The translations under genes and the position numbers were made by a program. Of a stretch of DNA of 17,940 nucleotides, positions 1 through 7,484 are shown one piece after another (the first letter of the stretch is position 1; each line of letters opens with the position of its first letter). The notes under the pieces are model-generated. The model was not told the origin of the DNA, ran no database searches, and saw nothing but the letters and a program-made list of their open reading frames with translations. This stretch comes from Pseudomonadota bacterium (GTDB lineage: Bacteria > Pseudomonadota > Alphaproteobacteria > Rhizobiales > Xanthobacteraceae), in contig CAUJKG010000408.1 of NCBI GenBank assembly GCA_963205465.1, forward strand, positions 1 to 17,940, written 5' to 3'.

Positions 1-369
1 GATGACGCGGCCGAGGTTCGCGCGCTTCTGCAAGTATACGCGCACGAAGCCGCTCCAGGCTTTGACCTTTTCCTTGGCCGCTTTGGCGTAGCCGTAGCCG
101 GGCAGGTCCACCAGCACGAGATCGCCCTGCGACTTGAAGAAGTTGATCTGCTGGGTGCGGCCGGGCGTGATCGAGACGCGGGCGAGCGCCTTGCGGTTGG
201 TGAGCGCATTGATCAGGCTCGACTTGCCCACATTGGAGCGGCCGGCGAAGGCGACTTCGATGCCCTTGGGTTTGGGCAGCGCGTCGGGTTTGTCGGCGCC
301 GGCGAAAAATTCGAACTCGCCCGCAAAGAGCTTGCGGCCGGTTTCGATCTCGCGCGAGGTGAAGGTCAT
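1..369 (-). CDS. engB: EngB/YihA (YsxC) ribosome-assembly GTPase, 3' end cut by the window edge
   Basis: This is a TRAFAC-class GTPase of the EngB/YihA/YsxC family, a cytoplasmic factor required for large (50S) subunit assembly and usually essential. The first 123 residues are present and the rest lies beyond base 1; the family is normally about 200-220 aa. Visible motifs are the P-loop GRSNVGKSS (residues 43-51), the switch I region with ITPGRTQQINFF (about 67-78), and the G3 motif DLPG followed by YGYAKA (88-96). These are diagnostic for the family. The G4 (TKxD-type) motif would be in the missing part. The ATG at 369 overlaps the TGA of the upstream ABC-F gene (ATGA), which suggests translational coupling. 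In related genomes engB follows yidC more directly; here the ABC-F gene sits between them. Confidence 0.96.
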   Translation of the reverse strand, partial: MTFTSREIETGRKLFAGEFEFFAGADKPDALPKPKGIEVAFAGRSNVGKSSLINALTNRKALARVSITPGRTQQINFFKSQGDLVLVDLPGYGYAKAAKEKVKAWSGFVRVYLQKRANLGRVI

Positions 370-2228
370 GCTCGTGCTTCCATCGCCTCGCGTTCAGCGG
401 AAAGGGTAAGCCATTCGGCCTCGGCTTTCGCGAGCGCCTCGGAGGCGCGGGCGCGTGCCGCCCCGATGGAGGAGGCTTCGCGCGGATTGCGGGCATGCAG
501 GTCGGGATCGGAAAGCTGCGCATCCAGCCGCGAGATTTCTTCTTCTAACTTCTGCACTTCGGTTTCGAGCGACGCGATCTTCTTGTTGAGATTGCCGGGC
601 GAAGGCTTCTTCGCAGCGGCCGCCGCCGCGCGCCGTTCCTTGCCGGTCATGCGCTCGGCCCCGGAACCGCCGAGCACTTCGCGCCGATACTGGTCGAGAT
701 CGCCCTCGTAAGGTTTCACCGTGCCGTTGCCGACGAGCCACAAGCGATCGGCGCAGGCTTCCAGCAAATGCCGGTCGTGGCTGACCAGAATGACCGCGCC
801 CGGATAATCGTTCACCGCCTCGATCAGCGCCGCGCGCGCCTCGATGTCGAGATGGTTGGTCGGCTCGTCCAGGATCAGAAGATGCGGCCCGTGGAAGGCG
901 GCAAGCCCGAGCAGGAGCCGCGCTTTTTCGCCGCCCGAGAGCTGCGAAACTTTGGTGTCGGCCGCCGTCGCCGAGAAGCCCATTTCTGCAGCGCGGGCGC
1001 GGATTTTGGATTCATGCGCACCCGGCATCAGCGCGCGGACGTGCTCCGCGGGTGAATGTTCGGGATTGAGTTCGTCGAGCTGATGCTGCGCGAGATAGGC
1101 GACTTCCATCTTGGACGCGCGCACCACCTTGCCGCCTTCGGGCTGCAGGCGTTCCGCGAGCAACTTCGCAAACGTCGATTTGCCGTTGCCGTTGGGGCCG
1201 AGGAGCGCGATGCGGTCGTCTTCGTCGATGCGCAGTTCGAGATTGCGCAAGATCGGCTTGCCCGGCTCGTAGCCGACCGAGACGCCGTCATAGACGATGA
1301 TCGGCGGCGACAGCGTTTTTTCCGGGTGGCGGATCGAAATCGCGGCCGGTGCGTCTTCGATGTGAGACGAAAGCGGCTCCATCTTGGCGAGCGCCTTCAT
1401 GCGTGACTGTGCTTGGCGCGCCTTCGAGGCTTTCGCCTTGAAGCGATCGACGAAGGCCTGCATATGCGCGCGCGCCGCGTCCTGCTTCTTGCGCGCCTTT
1501 TCGTCGAGCACGAGCTTCTCGCGCCGCTGACGGTCGAAGGAGGAGAAGTTGCCGCGATAGAGCTTCAGCTTCTTCTGGTCGAAATGCAGGATGTGCGAGA
1601 CCGAGGTGTCCAGGAGGTCGCGGTCATGCGAGATCAGGATGATCGTGTGCGGATATTTCGCGAGATAATCCTGCAGCCACAGCGTGCCTTCGAGGTCGAG
1701 ATAGTTGGTCGGCTCGTCGAGCAGCAAGAGATCCGGCTCGACGAAGAGAAGGGCCGCGAGCGCGACCCGCATGCGCCAGCCGCCGGAATAAGACGAGCAG
1801 GGCCGCGCCTGCGCCGCCTCGTCGAAGCCGAGCCCCGCGAGAATCTTCGCAGCCTTCGCCGGGGCGGAATAGGCGTCGATATCGACCAGGCGAATTTCGA
1901 TTTCCGCGATCCGCATCGGATCGGTCGCGGTTTCGCGCTCGGTCAAGAGCGAGGCGCGCTCGGTATCGGCGGCGAGCACCCGCTCGATCAGGCTGTCGGG
2001 GCCGGCCGGCGCTTCCTGCGCGACGCGGCCGATGCGGGCGCGGGCGGGCTTGTGGATCGAGCCGGTTTCGATGTCGATTTCGTTCTCGATCGCACGAAAC
2101 AGCGTGGTCTTGCCGCAACCGTTGCGGCCGACCACGCCGACATGCGCGCCTTCCGGAATGGATACCGAGGCGTGGTCGATGAGGAGCCGCCCCGCCACGC
2201 GGAGCGAAATATCGTCGAGAACGATCAT
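366..2228 (-). CDS. ABC-F family ATP-binding protein (YheS/Uup/EttA-like)
   Basis: This 620-aa soluble protein has two ABC ATPase domains and no membrane segment, the hallmark of ABC-F proteins, which act on the ribosome (translation factors or antibiotic-target protection) and not as transporters. Domain 1 has Walker A GRNGCGKTT (34-42), signature SYSGGW (146-151) and Walker B LLLLDEPTNYLD (167-178), followed by H-loop SHDRDLLD. A charged linker (about 230-285) fits the P-site tRNA-interaction motif region. Domain 2 has GPNGNGKST (344-352), LSGGEKARLLLGLA (430-443) and LLILDEPTNHLD (450-461). The C-terminus (about 530-620) is Lys/Ala/Glu-rich and predicted coiled coil. Length and layout best match the YheS-type subgroup; Uup is the alternative. 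The ATG at 2228 has only a weak Shine-Dalgarno sequence. The stop overlaps the engB start by four bases. The palindromic repeats lie just upstream, so transcription from yidC may be partly interrupted. Confidence 0.93.
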   Translation of the reverse strand: MIVLDDISLRVAGRLLIDHASVSIPEGAHVGVVGRNGCGKTTLFRAIENEIDIETGSIHKPARARIGRVAQEAPAGPDSLIERVLAADTERASLLTERETATDPMRIAEIEIRLVDIDAYSAPAKAAKILAGLGFDEAAQARPCSSYSGGWRMRVALAALLFVEPDLLLLDEPTNYLDLEGTLWLQDYLAKYPHTIILISHDRDLLDTSVSHILHFDQKKLKLYRGNFSSFDRQRREKLVLDEKARKKQDAARAHMQAFVDRFKAKASKARQAQSRMKALAKMEPLSSHIEDAPAAISIRHPEKTLSPPIIVYDGVSVGYEPGKPILRNLELRIDEDDRIALLGPNGNGKSTFAKLLAERLQPEGGKVVRASKMEVAYLAQHQLDELNPEHSPAEHVRALMPGAHESKIRARAAEMGFSATAADTKVSQLSGGEKARLLLGLAAFHGPHLLILDEPTNHLDIEARAALIEAVNDYPGAVILVSHDRHLLEACADRLWLVGNGTVKPYEGDLDQYRREVLGGSGAERMTGKERRAAAAAAKKPSPGNLNKKIASLETEVQKLEEEISRLDAQLSDPDLHARNPREASSIGAARARASEALAKAEAEWLTLSAEREAMEARA

Positions 2229-2272
2229 GGCGGCAGCTTCTAGAGCAAGAGCAGATAGTAGGAAACCCGTTG

Positions 2273-2318
2273 CTCATGGTTCGAGACGCGCGGCTTCGCC
2301 GCGCTCCTCACCATGAGG
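2273..2318 (-). repeat. Palindromic repeat element, copy 1 (inverted relative to copy 2)
   Basis: An imperfect hairpin. CTCATGGT on the left pairs with ACCATGAG on the right, and the inner GCGCGGC/GCCGCGC arms enclose a TTC loop. Read on the minus strand it has the pattern CCTCATGGTGAGGAGCGC...GCGTCTCGAACCATGAG. This matches the form of copy 2 at 2329-2375, so the two form an inverted pair separated by 10 bp. From memory, short palindromes of the form CCTCATnnTGAGGAGCG...CGTCTCGAAnnATGAGG are very common in Bradyrhizobium-like genomes. They resemble REP/BIME elements and may act in transcript processing or termination. Confidence 0.8.
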
Positions 2319-2328
2319 TTTTGAATTA

Positions 2329-2375
2329 CCTCATCCTGAGGAGCGAGCCAGAGGCGAGCGTCTCGAAGGATGAGG
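2329..2375 (+). repeat. Palindromic repeat element, copy 2
   Basis: The outer arms CCTCATCCT and the closing AGGATGAGG are perfect reverse complements. The inner part carries GAGGAGCGAG and CGAGCGTCTCGA, giving a long imperfect hairpin with a short loop. It is the same element family as copy 1 in opposite orientation, with the CATCC/GGATG variant replacing CATGG/CCATG. This paired change in both arms suggests selection on the hairpin. Confidence 0.8.
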
Positions 2376-2384
2376 CTCAAAGAG

Positions 2385-2409
2385 CATGACCGGGACAAGC
2401 CCGGCCATG
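2385..2409. repeat. Short palindrome of a second dispersed repeat family
   Basis: CATGACCGGG and CCCGGCCATG form a near-perfect inverted repeat (one mismatch) around ACAAG. The pattern resembles the catggccgggacaagcccggccatg repeat I remember as widespread in Bradyrhizobium-like genomes. It lies 10 bp beyond copy 2 of the longer repeat and 36 bp from the yidC stop. It could terminate or stabilise the 3' end of the rpmH-rnpA-yidC transcript. Confidence 0.65.
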
Positions 2410-2444
2410 ACGCAGTATTTGTCAGTTCGCTCGTAGCAAGCCGC

Positions 2445-4292
2445 CTAATTGTCGTTTGCGGCTTTCTTCTTCGGGAAGATGCCCCGCAGGTTGTCCCAGA
2501 GTTCGATCTTGGCGCCGTTGCGCTTCATGATCACGCCTTGCTGCAACACCGACAGGAAGTTGTTCCAGGTCCAGTAGATCACGAGGCCGGCCGGGAACGA
2601 GGCGAGCAGGAAGGTGAAGATCACCGGCATCCAGTCGAAGATCATCTTCTGCGTCGGGTCCGGCGGCGAAGGATTCATCTTCATCTGCGCCCACATCGTG
2701 ATGCCCATCAGGATCGGCCAGATGCCCAGATGCAGGAACTGGCCGAACACCGGGATCAGGGTCGGATCGAACGGCAGGAGCCCGAACAGGTTGAAGAGGT
2801 TGGTCGGGTCCGGCGCGGAGAGATCGCGGATCCAGCCGATGAAGGGCGCGTGACGCATTTCGATCGTCACGAACAAGACCTTGTAGAGCGCGAAGAACAC
2901 CGGGATCTGGATCAATATCGGCCAGCAGCCCGCCAGCGGATTGATCTTCTCGGTTTTATAGAGCTCCATCAGCGCTTGTTGCTGCGCGACCTTGTCGTCG
3001 GCGTGGCGCTTGCGGATTTCCTCCATCTTCGGCTGCACCATCTTCATCTTCGCCATCGAGGCGTAGGATTTGTTGGCGAACCAGAAGAAGAGGATCTTGA
3101 TCAGAATCGTGACGATCAGGATTGCGTAACCGAAGTTGCCGGTGAGCCGGAAGAACCAGTCGATCACTTTGAAGAGCGGCTTGGTGATGAAATAGAACCA
3201 GCCCCAGTCGATCATCAATTCGAAGTTCTTGATGTTCTCGTTCTTCTCGTAGGCGTCGATGACCACGGTTTCCTTGGCGCCGGCGAACAGCCGCGACTGC
3301 GTCTGCGCCTTCGTACCCGGCGCGACCGAAATCGCATCCAGCAGGAAGTCCGACTGATAGGTCTTGGCCGGTCCGAGCGAGCCCGAGGAGAAGCGCGCGT
3401 TCAGCGTCGAGGTTTGCGGTGGCACCAGGGCCGCGGCCCAATATTTGTCGGTGATGCCGAGCCAGCCGCCGGTGGTCTTGAAGTTCTGCGCCGGCTGGTC
3501 GGCGATCTTCGAATACTGGATCTCGTGCAACTTGCCGTCGCCGGTGACCCCGATCAGGCCTTCATGCAGAATGTAATAGCCGAGCACTTTCGGCGTGCCG
3601 TGGCGCGAGACCAGGCCATAAGGGTGCAGCTGCACCGCTTCCTGCGTCGCGTTCTCGACCTCGTCGGCGATCTTGAACATATAGTTCTGGTCGATCGAGA
3701 TGGTGCGGCGGAAGGTGAGGCCCTGGCCGTTGTTCCAGACGAGCTTCAGCGGATTGGCCGGCGTCAGCGCGCCGGTGTTGCCGGCATCGCGCGTCCAGAC
3801 GGTGTCGGCGTCCGGCGTCTTCTGTTTCTGGTCGGCGGCGACCCAGCCGAACTCGGCATAGAACGGCAGCGGGCTTCCCGAGGGCGCCAGCAGGATGATG
3901 TTCGGGCTCTTCGGATCGACCGTCTCGCGATAGTCGTTCAGCGACACGTCGTCGATGCGCGCGCCCTTGAGTGCGATCGAGCCGCGGATGCGTGGCGTTT
4001 CGATCTGGACGCGCGCGCCGGAAGCGTTCAGCACCTGATCGCGCGTCATCGCGGCGGGCTGCTGCGTGGTGGCCTGGGTCGGCGGCGTCTGCGGCGTGTT
4101 GGGCGACTGCGGACCGGTATTGGTCGGCGTCTGCGGACCCTGCGGGCTGGTCTTGGTTTGCTGCTGCTGTTGTTGCTGCTGCTGGATCTGCTTTTGCTTT
4201 TCGAGCTGGGGTGCCGCGAAGAAATATTGCCAGCCGACCAGCACGATCACCGAAAGGACGATCGCGAGCAGCGTGTTTTTTTGGTCGGCCAT
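2445..4292 (-). CDS. yidC: Membrane protein insertase YidC (Oxa1 family)
   Basis: YidC inserts and folds inner-membrane proteins, alone or with SecYEG. The 615-aa length and layout fit the Gram-negative type. There is an N-terminal membrane anchor (about 5-24), a low-complexity linker with nine consecutive Gln (37-45) and a Pro/Thr/Gln-rich stretch (46-80), then a large periplasmic beta domain (about 82-350). The conserved membrane region follows (about 360-585), containing NFGYAILIVTILIK, NKSYASMAKMKMVQPKM, the cytoplasmic helical hairpin and NPLAGCWPILIQIPVFFALY. Lys399 occupies the place of the positively charged groove residue (Arg366 in E. coli by my alignment). The C-tail is basic (PKKKAANDN). 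The start is preceded by GGAG at a good distance. rnpA lies 29 bp upstream in the same direction, and no yidD is found between them. Confidence 0.97.
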   Translation of the reverse strand: MADQKNTLLAIVLSVIVLVGWQYFFAAPQLEKQKQIQQQQQQQQQTKTSPQGPQTPTNTGPQSPNTPQTPPTQATTQQPAAMTRDQVLNASGARVQIETPRIRGSIALKGARIDDVSLNDYRETVDPKSPNIILLAPSGSPLPFYAEFGWVAADQKQKTPDADTVWTRDAGNTGALTPANPLKLVWNNGQGLTFRRTISIDQNYMFKIADEVENATQEAVQLHPYGLVSRHGTPKVLGYYILHEGLIGVTGDGKLHEIQYSKIADQPAQNFKTTGGWLGITDKYWAAALVPPQTSTLNARFSSGSLGPAKTYQSDFLLDAISVAPGTKAQTQSRLFAGAKETVVIDAYEKNENIKNFELMIDWGWFYFITKPLFKVIDWFFRLTGNFGYAILIVTILIKILFFWFANKSYASMAKMKMVQPKMEEIRKRHADDKVAQQQALMELYKTEKINPLAGCWPILIQIPVFFALYKVLFVTIEMRHAPFIGWIRDLSAPDPTNLFNLFGLLPFDPTLIPVFGQFLHLGIWPILMGITMWAQMKMNPSPPDPTQKMIFDWMPVIFTFLLASFPAGLVIYWTWNNFLSVLQQGVIMKRNGAKIELWDNLRGIFPKKKAANDN

Positions 4293-4321
4293 ATGCTTCT
4301 TCTCCGTCGCCGGCTTGGAAA

Positions 4322-4654
4322 TTAGCGCCGGGCCTTATGGACTTGTTTGAGCGTATTTTCGAGACCGCCGAGAAGTTCCGGGAAGGCGGCGGTTAACGCG
4401 GCGCGGCGGGCGACGACTACATAGTCAAAGCCGGCTTTGCCTGCTTGCGGCAGAACGGCGCGTGCGGCGGCGCGAAGGCGGCGGCGGATCCGGTTCCGCT
4501 CGACTGCATTGCCGGATTTTTTCGTAACGGTGAGGCCGAGGCGAAACGCGGCCTCGTCCTTGCGGTCCCGGGCCTGCAACGAGAAAGGCGCGGCACTTGC
4601 CCGCGTTGCCTTGGCGGCGGCGAGAAAGTCCGCGCGTTTTACGATCCGGTTCAT
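4322..4654 (-). CDS. rnpA: Ribonuclease P protein component
   Basis: RnpA is the small basic protein subunit of RNase P, which works with the M1 RNA to remove tRNA 5' leaders. The start chosen is the ATG at 4654, giving 110 aa. Family hallmarks are the N-terminal RIVKRADFLAAAK, the LGLTVTKKSGNAVERNRIRRRLRAAAR stretch with the RNR motif (given here by its key residues K-K, N-A-V-E-R-N-R and R-R-R), and the C-terminal DYVVVARRAA strand. A longer reading to 4771 exists, but it would run antisense-free through rpmH in another frame and lacks family similarity. It sits 28 bp after rpmH and 29 bp before yidC, the classical order. Confidence 0.96.
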   Translation of the reverse strand: MNRIVKRADFLAAAKATRASAAPFSLQARDRKDEAAFRLGLTVTKKSGNAVERNRIRRRLRAAARAVLPQAGKAGFDYVVVARRAALTAAFPELLGGLENTLKQVHKARR

Positions 4655-4682
4655 GAGGGGCGAGCCCGAACCGGGCGCCTGA

Positions 4683-4817
4683 TTACGCCGAGAGACGCTT
4701 GCGTCCGCGACGGCGGCGGGCGGCCAGCACCTTGGCGCCGCCAAGGGTCGCTTTGCGCGCGCGGAAGCCATGCCGGCGCTTGCGGACGAGTTTGCTCGGT
4801 TGATAGGTCCGTTTCAC
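4683..4817 (-). CDS. rpmH: 50S ribosomal protein L34, GTG start
   Basis: This 44-aa very basic protein begins (M)KRTYQPSKLVRKRRHGF and ends RRRRGRKRLSA, which is unmistakably L34 of the large ribosomal subunit. It starts with GTG at 4817, preceded on the minus strand by GGCGGAG at 8 nt spacing, a strong Shine-Dalgarno sequence. No in-frame ATG gives the conserved N-terminus, so GTG is the true start. It is the first gene of the rpmH-rnpA-yidC block, with a promoter and leader upstream on the minus strand. Its shortness and GTG start make it easy for gene finders to miss. Confidence 0.97.
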   Translation of the reverse strand: MKRTYQPSKLVRKRRHGFRARKATLGGAKVLAARRRRGRKRLSA

Positions 4818-4847
4818 GGGGCTTACTCCGCCTAAGTATCGCAGCCA

Positions 4848-4898
4848 GGGGCTACTTCAGAAAATTACGCGGCTCGGGCCGAGCGACGGGATAGCCCC
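4848..4898 (-). promoter_or_regulatory. Structured 5' leader of rpmH (inverted repeats)
   Basis: A perfect 7-bp inverted repeat (GGGGCTA at 4848-4854, TAGCCCC at 4892-4898) encloses a second palindrome GCTCGGGCCGAGC at 4872-4884. In the rpmH mRNA this would form a hairpin-within-hairpin ending about 30 nt before the GTG start. Whether it regulates L34 synthesis is inference; autogenous or growth-rate control of ribosomal protein leaders is common. Confidence 0.45.
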
Positions 4899-4915
4899 GC
4901 TTGCCGGAGTCCCTC

Positions 4916-4966
4916 AAAAAAAAGGCCCCGCGGCGCTATGGATCATCCCAAGCCTGCGCGCGGGGC
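4916..4966 (-). terminator. Possible attenuator-like hairpin and T-run in the rpmH leader
   Basis: On the minus strand, GCCCCGCGCGC (from 4966) can pair with GCGCCGCGGGGC (ending at 4925), and eight T residues follow (complement of 4916-4923). This resembles an intrinsic terminator, but its upstream arm touches the predicted -10 box, so a transcript starting near 4960 would carry only part of that arm. It could limit read-through from elsewhere or cause early attenuation. On the plus strand the same block starts with A8 and is not a terminator. Confidence 0.35.
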
Positions 4967-4995
4967 GTATAGGGGCCCCCCGCAGGGAAAGTCAA
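4966..4995 (-). promoter_or_regulatory. Sigma70-type promoter for rpmH-rnpA-yidC
   Basis: On the minus strand TTGACT (4990-4995) is followed by a 17-18 nt spacer and CTATAC/TATACG (4966-4972). This is a good match to the housekeeping promoter consensus. The expected start of transcription is near 4959-4960, giving a leader of about 140 nt before the rpmH GTG. Confidence 0.6.
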
Positions 4996-5130
4996 TGGAA
5001 ACAGGCCGTTTTACCTAGCCGTAGCGCGGTTTTAGCGCAAAGGGAGAGGGAACCCCGGCCCCTTCATTTCCGCGTAATCCGGGCACGACACATTGTATAA
5101 GGCGCGAGGGTCGCCGGGTTAAGGGAACAA

Positions 5131-5958
5131 GTGCCCGAGAAAAGGCCGCTTATGGAACGTTCTGCCGGCAGGCCCGGCCGCCGCGCGCTCATTCTGCGCT
5201 ATTTGCCGCTAGTCTTGCTGCTCGCGGGGGCCCTGGCCGTCTTTGCGCTGGGGCTGCATCGCTACATTTCTATGGAAGCGGCGATCCGCCATTCGGAGGC
5301 GCTCGACCGGCTGGTCGAAAGCCATCCCTTCGCGGCTTTCGCGATCTATGCCGCGGTCTATAGCGCGGCCATCGTTTTTGCCGTGCCGGGCGCGGTGGTC
5401 TTCACCATGTTCGGCGGTTTTCTGTTTGGCACCTTCTTCGGCGCGCTCGGCGGCATTCTCGGCTCCACGCTCGGCGGCATGATCACGGTGCTGATCGGCG
5501 GCGCTTCGCTCGGCGCGAGCCTGCAGCAAGCGGCGCTGCCGCGCTTCCAGAAATTCGCGCAAGGCTTTCGCGACGGCGCGTTCGGCTACATCGTGCTTTT
5601 GCGGCTCATTCCGGTGGTGCCTTATATTGCGATCAACGTCGCCTCCGGGCTGTTCCGGGTGCCGCTTGCGACCTTCATCGCCGCGACCGCGCTCGGGATT
5701 GCGCCGATCGCCTTCTGCTTCGGCTTCATCGGCTCCGGGCTCGATCAGGGTTTCGAGAAGCAATTGCAGGCGTTCCGCGCCTGCGAGGCGGCGGGACAGG
5801 CGGATTGCCGAATCGAATTCGATCCGATGCTGTTTCTTTCGCGCGAACTGATCATCGGCCTCGCCCTGTTCGCGCTCCTGGTGCTCGTGCCGCTGATCTT
5901 CCGCAAGCGCCTGGCGCGGCTGCGGCGCCCGCAGGCAGAAGAAGGCGTTAAGCCTTGA
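5131..5958 (+). CDS. TVP38/TMEM64-type VTT-domain membrane protein (DedA superfamily)
   Basis: This 275-aa polytopic inner-membrane protein has a Lys/Arg-rich N-terminus, a membrane segment at about 21-43, and a VTT (SNARE-associated, PF09335-type) core from about 70 to 205. Key motifs are VFAVPGAVVFTMFGGFLFG, GGILGSTLGGMI, and LLRLIPVVPYIAINVASGL followed by TALGIAP. A last membrane helix at about 237-257 has a basic tail. The family is linked to membrane lipid transport and homeostasis, but no specific substrate can be assigned. The start is the GTG at 5131, with AAGGGA a few bases upstream; an internal ATG at codon 8 is the alternative. A TATAAG box at 5096-5101 could be its -10, without a convincing -35. 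A short insert (about 212-232) with two Cys lies between the VTT core and the last helix. The kinase gene follows 47 bp later, so the two are probably cotranscribed. Confidence 0.85.
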   Translation: MPEKRPLMERSAGRPGRRALILRYLPLVLLLAGALAVFALGLHRYISMEAAIRHSEALDRLVESHPFAAFAIYAAVYSAAIVFAVPGAVVFTMFGGFLFGTFFGALGGILGSTLGGMITVLIGGASLGASLQQAALPRFQKFAQGFRDGAFGYIVLLRLIPVVPYIAINVASGLFRVPLATFIAATALGIAPIAFCFGFIGSGLDQGFEKQLQAFRACEAAGQADCRIEFDPMLFLSRELIIGLALFALLVLVPLIFRKRLARLRRPQAEEGVKP

Positions 5959-6005
5959 GCAGCGCGTGAATTGACCTCTTCCGGGGCCCGTCGCATGGTG
6001 CAGCC

Positions 6006-7484
6006 ATGACCGAACAATCTGCCGGCAACAGTGGCGCTCCAGCCAGTGCGAACCCGCCATTTCGCGTGGGTCTTTCCGGCAAGCTTTTGCTGTTGACGAT
6101 TCTCTTCGTGCTGCTCGCGGAAGTGCTGATCTACGTGCCGTCGATCGCGAACGTGCGCACGATGTGGCTCAAGGATCGCGCCGCGACCGCCCGGCTGGCG
6201 GTGCTCGCACTCGATGCCACCCCCGACAACATGGTGCCGCAGGAACTGGCGAAGCGCCTGCTCGACGGCGCAGGCGCGACGGCGGTCGCGGTGAAGTTTG
6301 GCAATACCCGGCGGCTCCTGTCGGTTTCGGAAATGCCGCCGGCGGTGCAGGACAGCATCGACCTGCGCGACTACTCTTATCTCGCGTCGATCATGGATGC
6401 CTTTGCGACGCTTGCCACCGGCGGCAACCGCACCATCCGCGTGCTCGATTCCGCGCCGATGGGCGGCGAGTTCATCGAAGTCATTCTCTCCGAGCGGCCG
6501 CTTTACCGCGCGATGCTCTCCGCTTCGCAGAACATTCTCTGGGTGTCGCTCATCATCTCGGTCATCACCGCGATGCTGGTCTATGCGACGCTGATCTGGC
6601 TGTTCGTGCGTCCCTTGCGCAACCTGACGGAGCAGATGATGCGCTTCGCGCAGAACCCGGAGGACGCGAGCCGGATTCTGTCGCCGTCGCGCCGCGCCGA
6701 CGAGATCGGCGTGGCCGAGCGCGAACTCGCGCGCATGCAATACGAACTTTCGCAGACGCTTTACCAGAAGAGCCGGCTCGCTTCGCTTGGCCTTGCGGTG
6801 TCGAAGATCAACCACGACCTGCGCAACCTGCTTTCGTCTGCGCAACTCTTGTCCGATCGCATTTCCGGCTTGCGCGAGCCGCTGGTGCGCCAGATCGCGC
6901 CGAAGCTGATGCGCGCGCTCGACCGCGCGATCTCTTATTGCCAGCAGACGCTCGCTTATGGCCGCGCGCAGGAGCCGCTGCCGATGCGCAAAAGCGTCAG
7001 CGTCGAGCATCTGGTCGAGGAAGTGCGCGATACGCTGAACCTGAACGAGACGAGCCAGGTCGGCTGGGTGCCTTCGATCGAGCGCGGCCTGACGATCGAT
7101 GCCGATCCGGAACAGATGTTTCGCGTGCTGCTCAACTTGTCGCGCAACAGCATCGAGGCGCTGCAGACGCGCGTGCCGAACGAGCCCGCGCGCGATCAGG
7201 TGCGCGTGGTCGGCCGGCGCGAGGGCGGGGTGGTCGTGCTCGAAGTCGCCGACACCGGCCCGGGCCTGCCGCCGCGCACGCGCGAACACTTGTTCGAGCC
7301 CTTCCATGGCTCGATGCGCTCGGGCGGCACCGGCCTCGGCCTTGCGATTGCCGCCGAAATCGTCCGGCTGCATGGCGGCGACATCAAACTCCTGGACGAC
7401 ACCATCGGCGCGGCGTTCCGGATTTCGATTCCCGACCGCCCGGCAAGGCTCGAAAACTATCGGGAGAAGCGGCTCCGCGCCTGA
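6006..7484 (+). CDS. HAMP-domain sensor histidine kinase, orphan
   Basis: This 492-aa membrane sensor kinase has TM1 at about 25-46, an extracytoplasmic sensor region (about 47-175) of unknown fold, TM2 at about 177-200, HAMP at about 199-250 and then the catalytic core. The H-box reads KINHDLRNLLSSAQ with the phosphoacceptor His270. The N-box is NLSRNSIEAL (377-386), G1 is DTGPGLP (416-422), the F-box is LFEPFHGS, and G2 is GGTGLGLAIA (440-449). All ATP-binding motifs are intact, so it should be active. No response regulator lies within the window on either side, so its partner must be encoded elsewhere. The ATG at 6006 has a poor Shine-Dalgarno sequence, and coupling to the gene upstream is possible. 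The signal is unknown; pairing with a membrane-lipid type protein hints at envelope sensing, which is only inference. Confidence 0.93.
   Translation: MTEQSAGNSGAPASANPPFRVGLSGKLLLLTILFVLLAEVLIYVPSIANVRTMWLKDRAATARLAVLALDATPDNMVPQELAKRLLDGAGATAVAVKFGNTRRLLSVSEMPPAVQDSIDLRDYSYLASIMDAFATLATGGNRTIRVLDSAPMGGEFIEVILSERPLYRAMLSASQNILWVSLIISVITAMLVYATLIWLFVRPLRNLTEQMMRFAQNPEDASRILSPSRRADEIGVAERELARMQYELSQTLYQKSRLASLGLAVSKINHDLRNLLSSAQLLSDRISGLREPLVRQIAPKLMRALDRAISYCQQTLAYGRAQEPLPMRKSVSVEHLVEEVRDTLNLNETSQVGWVPSIERGLTIDADPEQMFRVLLNLSRNSIEALQTRVPNEPARDQVRVVGRREGGVVVLEVADTGPGLPPRTREHLFEPFHGSMRSGGTGLGLAIAAEIVRLHGGDIKLLDDTIGAAFRISIPDRPARLENYREKRLRA

Noticed and set aside
4150..4200. CAG/CAA triplet repeat in yidC as a phase-variable microsatellite.
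   Set aside because: It encodes a Gln-rich linker with mixed CAG and CAA codons, in frame, and such linkers are common after the YidC anchor; length change by triplets would not switch the gene off.
2370..4325. A 651-codon open frame on the plus strand across yidC.
   Set aside because: It is the reverse complement of yidC, rich in His/Arg/Asp/Leu, with no domain motifs; yidC is certain.
4322..4771. A longer rnpA reading starting at 4771.
   Set aside because: The extra 39 codons overlap rpmH out of frame and are not part of the RnpA family; the ATG at 4654 fits length and family N-terminus.
4818..5130. Replication origin near rpmH, as in many bacteria where rpmH adjoins dnaA.
   Set aside because: No DnaA-box cluster, AT-rich unwinding region or dnaA/dnaN gene is seen.
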